Positions 23,274 through 31,717 of a stretch of DNA of 36,252 nucleotides are shown here, piece after piece. Below the pieces are notes generated by a model that did not search any database, was not told the origin of the DNA, and was given only the letters and a program-made list of their open reading frames with translations. The translations under genes and the position numbers were made by a program. The stretch covers positions 1-36,252 of the forward strand of contig NZ_VWWL01000042.1 of NCBI RefSeq assembly GCF_011752995.1, given 5' to 3'. This DNA comes from Burkholderia sp. Ax-1724 (GTDB lineage: Bacteria; Pseudomonadota; Gammaproteobacteria; Burkholderiales; Burkholderiaceae). Positions within the stretch are counted from its first letter, which is position 1. Each line of letters starts with the position of its first letter.

Positions 23274-25802
23274 TCAGCCTTTGTGATGCTCGTCGTGATT
23301 GCCGCCGCCCTGATGCTGCTCGGCGTGCTGCGGCTGAGATTGCTGCGGTTGCGGACGCGGTTCGGGGCGAGGTTGTTGCATCGGCTGCGGACGAGGCTCG
23401 AAATGCGGCTGCTGCACCTGCTGAGGCTGCGGTTCGGGACGTGCTTGCGGCATCGGCTGCGGACGTTGTTCGAAACGCGGTTGCTGTGCCTGCTGAGGCT
23501 GCGGTTCCGGGCGCGCTTGCTGCATCGGTTGCGGACGCGGCTCGAAATGCGGCTGCTGCGCTTGCTGAACCTGCGGCTCCGGACGCGGCACTTGCGGCGA
23601 CTGTTGCATCGGCGACGCCCCTTGCGGACGAAACTCCGGCTGACGCGCCTGCTGTTGCGCGGCCGGATTGTCCATCGGATGCGGCACGCGAGGCTGCTCC
23701 GCACGCGGCGCCTGCTGCGCCATCGGCGTATGCGGCTGCGTCCAGGCCGGCTGCTGGCGTCCAACTGCGCCCCATTGCTGCGGCGTACCGTGCTGTTGCG
23801 CATAGGCCGGATTGCCGCCGGCCGCCTGCGGTGGACGCGGCACGCCATTCGTCGGAGCCGGATGCTCGCCTCCGGCCGCTTGAAGACCGGCTTGCGGACC
23901 CGCCTGTGGCCCATGCGGCAGGTTGCCGGCCATCGACGGCGGCATGCCGGGCCTTGGCTGTGGTCCTTGCGGCCCGTGCGGCGTCTCGCCACGCGGCCCA
24001 GGAGCACCGCCTTCGCCCGGCCGCGGTCCGGCCCCGGCCTGCACGACACCGCGTGCCGCCGCCGGATTCGCCACACCCGGCGTACCTGGCACACCCGCCG
24101 CCATACCCGGCGGCCGACCCGGAATATGCGACTGCACGACCCGCACGTTCGCGACCGACTGCGTCCCCGGCGAGCCCATCATATGCGCGGGCACCGAGGT
24201 CCGCACGACCGGCTGACCGCCGCCCGGCACGCGTCCGCCGCTTTGGGCGAAACGCTGCGCGAGGTCGTCGCGATAGGCGGCCGGCATGGCCGGAGTGCGC
24301 GTCGCCACGACCTGCCGGGCGGCGACGCTCGCGGGCGGCCGGTAATTCGCGCGCCGCAGATCGGACCCGAAGCTCTCGCGCACCGGCGCGATTCCCGGCG
24401 CACCGGGGTTGATCCGCGCGTTGCGCCATTGACCCGGATCGACCTTCTGCGCGAAACGTCCGACCGGCTGACCATGCACGAACGCGGTCGCCGGCACGGC
24501 TGTCACGCCGCCGGGCACGCGATAGTTCACATACGTGTTGTGGATGTTCACGTTCGTCACGTTGCGGTGGTAGTCGTTGACGATCGACGTGCGGTTCACG
24601 CGGTTGTAGTACCCAGGGCTCCAGCGGTCGTGATCGCCCCAGTGCGGATGCCACGGCTCGCCCGGACCGAGCGGGAACCACGCCACGCCCGCCGCGATCG
24701 CCCCGCCGATCGCCAGATTCACACCCCAGTCGACGCCGCCGTCATCGTCGCCGACGAAGGCCACCAGCGCGGGCGCATAGACGGGCGGCGCGGCGGCTTC
24801 GAGCGGACCCGGCACCCACGCCCACGAGCCGTCGATGTCGGCCCAGCGGCCGTAGTGGTAGGGCGCGAAGCCCCACGGTTCGTCGTCGACCCAGGTCCAG
24901 CCCCAGGGCGCCTGCCATACCCAGTGGCCGTTGTGATACGGCGCCCAGCCGGCGGGCGTCGCGCGCGGCACCCATACTTCGCCGTACTGCGGGCTGTCGC
25001 GCCAGGTGCCGTTGGCGTCGAGGTCCTCGTAACCGGGGATGTCGCGCGACACGTAGCGCGCCGACAAGGAACGGTCTTCCGTGGCGTCGCGATTGGCTGC
25101 CCACTGGTCGAGATCGTCGAGGCCGGGCGCGCGGTTGTCGGCGAGCTGCTGCAGATTGGTGCCGCCGAAGCGGATCTGCTGGCCCGCCGCGACCGGCACC
25201 TGGCCGCCGTCGCCGTACGCGATCGCGCTGCCGCTTCTGACGGTGACGGTCGTGCTGCTGCCGTCCGGCGCGACGTCGACGCGGTAGTCGCCGGGGCCGT
25301 TCATGCCGAGCGCGAGATTGGGCGTGTCGATTTCATACGACGAGCCCGGCGGGAGTTCGCGCACGTGCGTCGACAGCGTGCCCTGCGCGACTTTGAGCTG
25401 CGCGCTCGCGTCGTCGAGATTGAGCACGTCGAGGCTCGTGTTCTGGCCGAGGCGCACCGCGGTCGAGCCGATGTGCAGCTCCGAGCGCGCGTTCTGGTCG
25501 TTCCAGAGCTGGTCGCCGGCCGTGAGCGGGCGGTTGATCTGCGCGTACGACCAGTCGCCGGCGTCGGCGGGCTCGGTGGTCACAGTGCCGGCCGTGTAGT
25601 TCAGACGCGCGATGCGCCCGGGCGGATCGCCGCCCTGCGTGGCGGCCGCGCCTGCTGGCGCGGGCGGCGCTTCCTGCGCGAAGCCGGTTTGCGCGGCGAG
25701 CGCGAGCACGGCGGCCGCGATCAGCGTGTAGCCGGAGAGCCGGCGTTGGCGTGCGTGTCGTTCGATCCCGGATTTCATGGTGGTCTGGGTAGCGTTTGTC
25801 AT
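23274..25802 (-). CDS. Large exported FecR-domain / DUF6600 protein with Pro/Gln-rich tail
   Basis: An 842-residue protein with a signal peptide (about residues 21-43, ending TGFAQ). A FecR-like beta domain follows (about 60-220: GTVTTEPADAGDWSYAQ, LQLWND-type region, RVDVAPDGSSTTVTVRSGSA). A DUF6600-type region at about 270-400 has repeated W-Y-P blocks (YGEVWVPRATPAGWAPYHNG, WVDDEPWGFAPYHYGRWADI). The last ~400 residues are low-complexity, rich in Pro, Gln, Gly and Ala, and finish with 24-residue repeats and a His-rich end. ATG 25802 has GGAGGGAG upstream. No sigma factor or TonB receptor gene is adjacent, so classical FecR signalling is unlikely. A surface or periplasmic structural role is a guess. 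Confidence 0.85.
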   Translation of the reverse strand: MTNATQTTMKSGIERHARQRRLSGYTLIAAAVLALAAQTGFAQEAPPAPAGAAATQGGDPPGRIARLNYTAGTVTTEPADAGDWSYAQINRPLTAGDQLWNDQNARSELHIGSTAVRLGQNTSLDVLNLDDASAQLKVAQGTLSTHVRELPPGSSYEIDTPNLALGMNGPGDYRVDVAPDGSSTTVTVRSGSAIAYGDGGQVPVAAGQQIRFGGTNLQQLADNRAPGLDDLDQWAANRDATEDRSLSARYVSRDIPGYEDLDANGTWRDSPQYGEVWVPRATPAGWAPYHNGHWVWQAPWGWTWVDDEPWGFAPYHYGRWADIDGSWAWVPGPLEAAAPPVYAPALVAFVGDDDGGVDWGVNLAIGGAIAAGVAWFPLGPGEPWHPHWGDHDRWSPGYYNRVNRTSIVNDYHRNVTNVNIHNTYVNYRVPGGVTAVPATAFVHGQPVGRFAQKVDPGQWRNARINPGAPGIAPVRESFGSDLRRANYRPPASVAARQVVATRTPAMPAAYRDDLAQRFAQSGGRVPGGGQPVVRTSVPAHMMGSPGTQSVANVRVVQSHIPGRPPGMAAGVPGTPGVANPAAARGVVQAGAGPRPGEGGAPGPRGETPHGPQGPQPRPGMPPSMAGNLPHGPQAGPQAGLQAAGGEHPAPTNGVPRPPQAAGGNPAYAQQHGTPQQWGAVGRQQPAWTQPHTPMAQQAPRAEQPRVPHPMDNPAAQQQARQPEFRPQGASPMQQSPQVPRPEPQVQQAQQPHFEPRPQPMQQARPEPQPQQAQQPRFEQRPQPMPQARPEPQPQQVQQPHFEPRPQPMQQPRPEPRPQPQQSQPQHAEQHQGGGNHDEHHKG
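23370..23588 (-). repeat. 72-bp tandem repeat coding 24-residue Pro/Gln units
   Basis: About three imperfect 72-bp units encode consecutive 24-25-residue blocks starting RPEPQ and containing QQPHFEPRPQPM. They differ by a few substitutions (for example PHFEPR against PRFEQR). The unit is a multiple of three, so copy-number change would keep the frame. Confidence 0.8.
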
Positions 25803-26188
25803 GATTGATCTCCCTCCGACGGACGCGGCAATCCGCCGGGCCCGTAAGGTACTGTACCCGTCGCCGATGTTTCAGGGCCGCCACTTTTGTAAGGTGGATT
25901 CGCTGGCGGTAACAAAAGGTCTCCGTCGGGTGCAAGGGCGCGCGGGCAGGGCCCGGCGAGCGGTCGTTCGCGGGTTCGGGGCGGCTGGGATTGGACGGTT
26001 GCTACGAGCGGTTCACGTGGCGCTTGCGGTTCCTGCTGCACCCGCGGTTTCGACGATTCGGGCCAGCGGCACGATTCCGGCGATGCGTCAGACGATGCGG
26101 GACAGGCGCGCGTTCACTCGTATTCATCGGGTCGCAACTGGCGACTGGCGACTGGCGACTGGCGCTTGCGTTGGTGCTCATTCGGCGT
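25803..26188. other. Upstream region of the FecR/DUF6600 gene
   Basis: No gene is supported in these 386 bp. CTTTTGT (25884-25890) and ACAAAAG (25912-25918) form an inverted repeat with a 21-bp spacer, about 85-115 bp before the FecR/DUF6600 start, and could be an operator. A short 7-bp tandem array lies near the other end (26137-26164). Confidence 0.4.
26137..26164. repeat. Heptamer array, four copies of ACTGGCG
   Basis: Four exact copies of ACTGGCG run in tandem. In another phase the unit is GCGACTG, which resembles the GCAACCG unit of the long array at 36121. It lies 25 bp beyond the stop codon of the winged-helix regulator. Confidence 0.85.
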
Positions 26189-26914
26189 TCATTCGGCGAG
26201 AAACGCATCGAAATACCGTTGTCCAGCAGGCGTGATGCGCAGAATGCGCGGCCGCTCGCTGCGTTCGACCCAGTCGTGCGCGCACCATGCATCGAGCAGC
26301 GCCGCGCCGAGCGCGCCGCCCAGGTGCGGACGGCGCATGCTCCAGTCCGGGCAGGTGCACGCGAAGCGCCGGCGGCGGCTCTTCTGTTCGGACAGAGCGA
26401 TGCCCCAGTCGGCAAACCGGGCGGCTCCCTCGACGGTGGTTTCGAGCGAGGCGCCGTGCTGGGTGAGCATCCCGCGCGCGAGCATGCGCTCGAACAGCCG
26501 CACCGACAATTCGCCCGCCATGTGGTCGTAGCAGGTGCGGGCATAGCGCATTTCGAACGGCACGGTGCGCGCGGGGCGCGGCGCGTTCCGTTGCGGCGCG
26601 CTGAGCTGGGCGACGTTGGCGAGCGCTTCGATCGACGCCGCGATCTCCGGCGAGGCGATGCGGAAATAGCGATGCCGTCCGCGCACGTCGAGCGCGAGCA
26701 GGCCGCCGTCGGTGAGGCGCGCGAGATGCGCGCTCGCCGCCGAGGGCGAGAGCCCTGCGATCATCGTCAGTTCGCCAGCGGGGCGGGCGCTGCCGTCCAT
26801 CAGCGCCCACAGCATCGCGGCCCGGCCCGGGTCGGCGAGCAAGGCGCCGATGCGGCTCAAGCCGGGGAAATGGTTCTGGTCGTCGGCGCGGGGGGCTGTT
26901 GTGGGGGAAGTCAT
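26189..26914 (-). CDS. ArsR-type winged-helix transcriptional regulator
   Basis: A 241-residue protein. The N-terminal ~100 residues are an ArsR-like winged helix: GALLADPGRAAMLWALMDGS, GELTMIAGLSPSAASAHLAR (recognition helix) and the wing GLLALDVRGRHRYFRIASPE. The C-terminal half (CYDHMAGELSVRLFERMLARG, CTCPDWSMRRPHLGGALGAA) is a conserved extension found in larger ArsR-like proteins. Its Cys residues (CTC) could bind metal or sense oxidants, but no effector is known. ATG 26914 is chosen because AGGAG lies five bases upstream; ATG 26956 is longer and lacks such support. Target unknown. Confidence 0.85.
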   Translation of the reverse strand: MTSPTTAPRADDQNHFPGLSRIGALLADPGRAAMLWALMDGSARPAGELTMIAGLSPSAASAHLARLTDGGLLALDVRGRHRYFRIASPEIAASIEALANVAQLSAPQRNAPRPARTVPFEMRYARTCYDHMAGELSVRLFERMLARGMLTQHGASLETTVEGAARFADWGIALSEQKSRRRRFACTCPDWSMRRPHLGGALGAALLDAWCAHDWVERSERPRILRITPAGQRYFDAFLAE

Positions 26915-27291
26915 CGGGGCTCCTGAGTCGTGTGAAACGCCGCTTGACGTGTCCAAAGGTGGCTACGGTTGGCTGGATGTGGCTGACGTCGATCCGGCGG
27001 CTAACGCGGTAATGCGGCAACGCGACAGACGGCGAAGCATTGCGATTAGCCGCCTTGAACCTTTAGCCTCAAGCCTCGGCAAGCGGCCAAGCCTGGCGGC
27101 ACACGGCGGCGACGCGGCGTGCCTTGCTCTCCACTGTATCCGTCCGCGCGATTCGATGTTTCAGCCTGGCGTGAACGATGCCATACCGCAAGCGCGCCCA
27201 AAACCGGCAGCTCGGGCCGGGAACCCGCGTTTCGGCGCCGTCTCGGCCCGCCAGGCTAGAATCGAAGCCTGTCTTTGCAGGAATACGCGTG
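26915..27291. other. Spacer with a widely spaced inverted repeat and a possible promoter
   Basis: No gene is supported here. GGCGGCTAA (26996-27004) and TTAGCCGCC (27046-27054) are perfect 9-bp inverted arms 41 bp apart, about 80-140 bp upstream of the regulator start on the minus strand. TAGAAT (27257-27262) is a possible -10 box for the small lipoprotein gene. Confidence 0.4.
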
Positions 27292-27432
27292 ATGAAAACT
27301 CTTCTGGCCGTCGCCGCTGCGGTTCTGCTGCTGGGCGCCTGCGCGCAGGGCGGAGCCGGTTCGGGCTCGGCGGGTAGCGGCAGCATCGAGATGTACGGCA
27401 CGATCGACGAAGGCATCAGCGTCCACAACTAG
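27292..27432 (+). CDS. 46-residue lipoprotein
   Basis: A very small protein with a Lys start, a hydrophobic core and a clear lipobox LLGAC, so Cys17 would be lipidated after cleavage. The mature part has only about 30 residues: a Gly/Ser-rich linker (GGAGSGSAGSGS) and the short end IEMYGTIDEGISVHN. ATG 27292 is in frame with a longer open frame, but the lipoprotein signal fixes the start. AGGAA lies upstream. Function is unknown. The conserved-looking C-terminal 15 residues suggest that this end, rather than the linker, makes the contact. Confidence 0.7.
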   Translation: MKTLLAVAAAVLLLGACAQGGAGSGSAGSGSIEMYGTIDEGISVHN

Positions 27433-27533
27433 GCGCGGTTTTTATCGCGGCCGTGCCGCGCGCGAGGCGCTCCCCGGCGGATATTTCGCCTCTCCATGCG
27501 CTCGACGCCGCGCCGCGCGCAATATTGCGCTCG

Positions 27534-27539
27534 TATAAT
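27534..27539 (+). promoter_or_regulatory. -10 box of the acyl-CoA thioesterase gene
   Basis: A consensus TATAAT lies 37 bp before ATG 27577. A good -35 hexamer at 16-18 bp is not evident in the GC-rich stretch upstream. Confidence 0.55.
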
Positions 27540-27576
27540 CGCCCCCTTTCAATGCATCCGATTGACCGGAGTCAAG

Positions 27577-28083
27577 ATGAGCACTCTCCCCACCGCACCG
27601 CTGGACCGTTCGGAAACCACCTTCCGCTTTCTCGCCGAGCCGATCTCGGTCAACTTCGGCGGCAAGGTGCATGGCGGCGCGCTGATGAAGTGGATCGACG
27701 AGACCGCCTATGCGTGCGCGGCAGTCTGGTCGGGGCGCTATTGCGTGACGGTCAGCGTCGGCAATATCCGTTTTCGCCGGCCGATCCTCGTCGGCAATCT
27801 CGTCGAATTGCGCGCGCGGGTCGTCGCGACGGGCCGCACGAGCATGCATATCCACGTGTCGGTGCAGGCGGGCGACCCGAAAGGCGGCGAGCTGCTGCAA
27901 ACCACGGACTGCCTCGTCGTGATGGTCGCCGTCAACGAGAACGGCCATCCGGTGCAGGTGCCCGCTTTCGTGCCGCAGACCGATGAGCAGAAGCGCCTCG
28001 CCAAGTACGCGATGGACGTCAAGGACGCGCTCGACGCGATCGTCGAGCTGAAGCCGGAAGAAGTCGCTCAAGGGAAGATCTGA
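27577..28083 (+). CDS. Acyl-CoA thioesterase (hotdog fold, YciA-like)
   Basis: A 168-residue single hotdog-domain protein. FGGKVHGGALMKWIDETAYACA contains the long hotdog helix with the conserved G-G-x-L-x-x-x-D pattern, the Asp being the likely catalytic residue. VSVGNIRFRRPILVGNLVEL and TSMHIHVSVQAG follow, as in the YciA/BACH acyl-CoA hydrolases. Such enzymes release free CoA from medium- or long-chain acyl-CoA. ATG 27577 is preceded by a TATAAT box, and the upstream open frame is not conserved in character. A short C-terminal helix (KYAMDVKDALDAIVELKPEE) is extra. Confidence 0.9.
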   Translation: MSTLPTAPLDRSETTFRFLAEPISVNFGGKVHGGALMKWIDETAYACAAVWSGRYCVTVSVGNIRFRRPILVGNLVELRARVVATGRTSMHIHVSVQAGDPKGGELLQTTDCLVVMVAVNENGHPVQVPAFVPQTDEQKRLAKYAMDVKDALDAIVELKPEEVAQGKI

Positions 28084-28180
28084 GCACCGCGGGGTTGCCC
28101 TCCAGCCTGCATGCCGAGACTGGCGGCGCGTCTGCTGCACGCGCCGCCCCGCGCACTTCCAGCCGCACTTTCTGGCGCAC

Positions 28181-29581
28181 TTACCCCGCCGTGCGCCCCA
28201 CCATATCCTTCGGCTGCACCCACTCGTCGAACTGCTGTTCGGTGACATAGCCGAGCGCCAGCGCCGACGCCTTCAGCGTCGTGCCTTCCTTGTGCGCCTT
28301 CTTGGCGATCTGCGCGGCCTTGTCGTAGCCGATGTGCGGATTGAGCGCCGTCACGAGCATCAGCGATTCGTTGAGCAAGGTATCGATGCGCTCGCGATTC
28401 GGCTCGATGCCGACCGCGCAGTTCTCATTGAAGCTCAGCGCGCCGTCGGCGAGCAGACGCACCGATTGCAGCACGTTGTGCGCGATCATCGGACGAAACA
28501 CGTTCAGCTCGAAGTTGCCGCTCGCGCCGCCGATGTTCACTGCGACGTCGTTGCCGAACACCTGCGCGCACAGCATCGTCAGCGCTTCGGACTGGGTCGG
28601 GTTGACCTTGCCCGGCATGATCGAGCTGCCCGGCTCGTTTTCGGGAATCGACAGCTCGCCGAGACCGCAGCGCGGTCCGCTCGCGAGCCAGCGGATGTCG
28701 TTGGCGATCTTGTTCAGGCTCGCGGCCACCGTTTTCAGCGCGCCATGCGCGAACACGAGCGCGTCGGCGCCGGCCATCACCTCGAACTTGTTGGGCGCCG
28801 ACACGAACGGCAGACCGGTCAGCTTGCCGATCGCGGCCGCGACGTTGTCCGCGAACTGCGGATGCGCGTTCAGGCCCGTGCCGACCGCGGTGCCGCCCTG
28901 CGCGAGCTCGTACAGATGCGGCAGCGCCGATTCCACGTGACGGATGCCGTGCTCGAGTTGCGCGACATAGCCTGAGAACTCCTGGCCGAGCGTGAGCGGC
29001 GTCGCGTCCTGCAGGTGCGTGCGGCCGATCTTGACGACTTCGGCGAACGCCTTCGCCTTGCCGTCGAGCGTGTCGCGCAGCGTCTTCAGCGCGGGCAGCA
29101 GGTGCTTGACGATCGCGTACGCGGCGGCCACGTGCATCGCGGTCGGGAACACGTCGTTCGACGACTGGCCGCGATTCACGTCGTCGTTCGGATGCACCTT
29201 GCGCGCCTCGCCGCGCTCGCCGCCGAGCAGCTCGCTCGCGCGGTTCGCGATCACCTCGTTGAGGTTCATGTTGGTCTGCGTGCCGGAGCCGGTCTGCCAG
29301 ACCGCGAGCGGAAATTCGCCGGGATGCTTGCCGTCGATGATCTCGTCGGCCGCCTGCATGATCGCGTGCGCCTTCTTTTCGTCGAGCACGCCGAGACCGA
29401 GATTGACCTCGGCCGCCGCGCGCTTGACGACGGCGAGCGCGGTAATCAGTTCGGGCGACTGCTTCTCCGTCGAAATCTTGAAGTTCTGCAGCGAGCGCTG
29501 CGTTTGCGCGCCCCACAAACGGGCGTTCGGCACGGCGATTTCGCCGAACGTGTCGCGTTCCATGCGTACGTCTTCAGTCAT
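28181..29581 (-). CDS. fumC: Class II fumarate hydratase
   Basis: FumC interconverts fumarate and L-malate in the TCA cycle without an iron-sulfur cluster. The 466-residue protein has the superfamily signature GSSIMPGKVNP, the substrate-binding VWQTGSGTQTNMNLNEV, HPNDDVNRGQSSNDVFPTAM (the B-site and A-site contacts) and GRTHLQDATPLTLGQEFSGY. Length matches E. coli FumC (467). ATG 29581 has GGAG upstream; ATG 29593 adds four residues. It sits 15 bp after the phospholipase D gene's end on the same strand. Confidence 0.97.
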   Translation of the reverse strand: MTEDVRMERDTFGEIAVPNARLWGAQTQRSLQNFKISTEKQSPELITALAVVKRAAAEVNLGLGVLDEKKAHAIMQAADEIIDGKHPGEFPLAVWQTGSGTQTNMNLNEVIANRASELLGGERGEARKVHPNDDVNRGQSSNDVFPTAMHVAAAYAIVKHLLPALKTLRDTLDGKAKAFAEVVKIGRTHLQDATPLTLGQEFSGYVAQLEHGIRHVESALPHLYELAQGGTAVGTGLNAHPQFADNVAAAIGKLTGLPFVSAPNKFEVMAGADALVFAHGALKTVAASLNKIANDIRWLASGPRCGLGELSIPENEPGSSIMPGKVNPTQSEALTMLCAQVFGNDVAVNIGGASGNFELNVFRPMIAHNVLQSVRLLADGALSFNENCAVGIEPNRERIDTLLNESLMLVTALNPHIGYDKAAQIAKKAHKEGTTLKASALALGYVTEQQFDEWVQPKDMVGRTAG

Positions 29582-29596
29582 CTTGCACTCCACTTC

Positions 29597-31246
29597 TCAA
29601 AGTTCATCGTTGACAGGCAATAGGGAGAATAGACCCGTTAGCGCATTGCGGTAGAAACCCGCCTGCGGATCGAAAATGTAGGTGCGCGGCCGGCCGTCCT
29701 CGACGTCGGTCCACACGAGCGGCGAGCGCGGCGCGCCGATCGAGCGCAGGTAGGCAAGCTGCGTGGGGTCGGCGAGCGTCACGCGATAACTCTGCTCGGG
29801 CTGGGTCGCGAAATCGAAGATCTTCGCGACCTGATTCGCGAGGGCGGGGCTGTGGATCACGAGCGCGAGTTCGGTGTTCAGATGCGCCGAGCGCGGATCG
29901 AGATTCATCGAGCCGATCACGAGAATCTGGTGGTCGATCACATAGGTTTTCGCATGCAGGCTCGCGCGCGAACTCGAGCCCACCAGCCGCGCGCGCGGCG
30001 TGTCCTGGCGCGGCTTGAATTCGTACAGCTCGACGCCCTGTTGCAGCAGCGGCACGCGGAACGGACTGTAGCCGGCCTGCACGGCGACCGCGTCGGTCGC
30101 GGCGAGCGAATTGGTCAGCACGGCGATGCGGATGCCGCGCTGCGTGAGTTCGCCGGCCGCCTTGACACCCGCTTCGTGCGGCACGAAGTACGGCGAGATG
30201 ATCAGGAAGTCGTGGCGCGCGTCGCGCATCAGCTGGAACAGCCGTTGCATCGGCGGGCTCACGTAAGCCGGCGAGGGATGCTCGATTTTCTCCGGCAGGT
30301 CTGCCGCGAATTCGGCCGGCGCCCAGGTGAGGTCCAGTTGCTCGCTCGCGATCTGCGAGGCGAGCGGCGTGGCGTTCAGCGGCTTCGCGTTGTACGGATC
30401 GGCGTTCTCAAGCCAGTGCTCGCGCAGATCGTCGCGCGTCTGGTCGAGCTCCTTCTGATCGAACGTCTGCTTGTTGAGCACGCTCAGCGGATAGGCGATG
30501 CCGCTGTTCCAGTAGTCGTCGAAACTCGCGGAGACATCCGCGACGATCGGGCCGGCCGCCAGCACGTCGAGGTCGCGGAATTGCAGCGTTTCGCTGGCGC
30601 TGAAGTATTCGTCGCCGAGATTGCGGCCGCCGACGATCGCCAGCTGGTTGTCCGCGATCATCGCCTTGTTGTGCATGCGGCGCGTGAAATGGCCGATCTG
30701 CGTGAACAGATTCGTGGTGCGCTCGAACATGCCTTCCTGCGCGCTGCCGAACGGGTTGAACACGCGAATCTCGATGTTCTTGTGCGTGTTCAGGCCGGCC
30801 ATGGTGCGGTCGATGTCCTTGAAGTTCAGATCGTCGACGAGCATGCGCACGCGCACGCCGTGATCGGCCGCATAGAGCGCGGCGCCGAGCAGCAGCTTGC
30901 CGGTGGTGTCCTCGTTGGCGATGTAGTACTGCATGTCGAGCGTTTTCGTCGCCGCGCGCGCGAGCGCGATGCGCATCTGCAACGCGTCGGTGCCGCTCGA
31001 CAGCACCCGGAAGCCCGATTGCCGCGGATGCTGCGCTTCGAGCGGCACGAGCGCGGCGCGCAGCGGGGTGTCGGCGGTGACGGGGAGGGCGTGGGTGAGG
31101 GCGCGGTCGTACGCGGTAGCGGGCGGCCTGGTGGCGCACGCGCTCAGCAATGCGCCGAAGCAGCAGAGCAGAAGGATACGTCCCGCTATGCCCGGTGCGC
31201 GCCGGCGGCGTGGCGTGGTCCGGCTCGGGTCGAGAGGCTCGTGCAC
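29597..31246 (-). CDS. Phospholipase D family lipoprotein (cardiolipin synthase-like)
   Basis: A 549-residue protein with two HKD catalytic motifs, HNKAMIADNQLAIVGGRN and HAKTYVIDHQILVIGSMN, defining the phospholipase D/cardiolipin synthase superfamily. The start is GTG 31246 with AAGGGAG eight bases upstream. The N-terminus then reads as an Arg-rich segment, a hydrophobic stretch and a lipobox LLSAC, so the enzyme is probably anchored to the membrane by a lipid. It resembles the ClsC/YmdC-like group with an exported location. It may make or remodel phospholipids, but the substrate is unknown. A -10-like TAGAAT lies at 31320-31325. Confidence 0.88.
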   Translation of the reverse strand: MHEPLDPSRTTPRRRRAPGIAGRILLLCCFGALLSACATRPPATAYDRALTHALPVTADTPLRAALVPLEAQHPRQSGFRVLSSGTDALQMRIALARAATKTLDMQYYIANEDTTGKLLLGAALYAADHGVRVRMLVDDLNFKDIDRTMAGLNTHKNIEIRVFNPFGSAQEGMFERTTNLFTQIGHFTRRMHNKAMIADNQLAIVGGRNLGDEYFSASETLQFRDLDVLAAGPIVADVSASFDDYWNSGIAYPLSVLNKQTFDQKELDQTRDDLREHWLENADPYNAKPLNATPLASQIASEQLDLTWAPAEFAADLPEKIEHPSPAYVSPPMQRLFQLMRDARHDFLIISPYFVPHEAGVKAAGELTQRGIRIAVLTNSLAATDAVAVQAGYSPFRVPLLQQGVELYEFKPRQDTPRARLVGSSSRASLHAKTYVIDHQILVIGSMNLDPRSAHLNTELALVIHSPALANQVAKIFDFATQPEQSYRVTLADPTQLAYLRSIGAPRSPLVWTDVEDGRPRTYIFDPQAGFYRNALTGLFSLLPVNDEL

Positions 31247-31717
31247 GTGGTGTTCTCCCTTTTCGCAAGCGTCTCGTGGCGACTGGCGCGAAGGCAGGGT
31301 CCGCGCTGTCGAGAAGCCAATTCTAAGGGGAATCGGGCAGGGTGGCTTTCGTTCCGCGCAGGGCGATAAGGTGGCGGGGGATCGTGCTTGTGGTTTGGCG
31401 CGGCGTCTGGGTGCGTGGCGGGTGAGCGGGTGTTTTTTCCCCGGTTGCCGTGCAGGGTGAGATAGGGCGGCCACGCTGTTGCCGTGATCGAGATTGCGAT
31501 CGCGGGTGAGGCTTTCGTTGCGTCATGGCGCGCACCGACAGGCTCCGGGCCAGCCGCTTCGTGCGTTGCGATGACCGTAGCCGCCCTTGCGGTGTCTAAC
31601 GCGCAACTTCGTTGTTAAAGCGCTCGTTGCGCCACGACCGTCGCGTCGATGGGCTCCGTGCCGACCACTGCGCGCGCGGCGATCACCCGAACCGCAATCG
31701 CCGCGCCAAGCCCCAAC
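31247..31717. other. Spacer upstream of the phospholipase D gene
   Basis: These 471 bp contain no gene I can support. The first ~80 bp hold the likely promoter and leader of the phospholipase D gene (TAGAAT at 31320-31325, minus strand). I see no terminator or repeat in the rest. Confidence 0.5.

Noticed and set aside
23265..25808. 847-codon plus-strand frame over the FecR/DUF6600 gene
   Set aside because: The minus-strand frame has a signal peptide, strong ribosome binding site and recognisable domains. The plus frame is Arg/Leu/His repeats mirroring the Pro/Gln repeats.
29852..31369. 505-codon plus-strand frame over the phospholipase D gene
   Set aside because: The minus strand carries two HKD motifs and a lipobox; the plus frame has no features.
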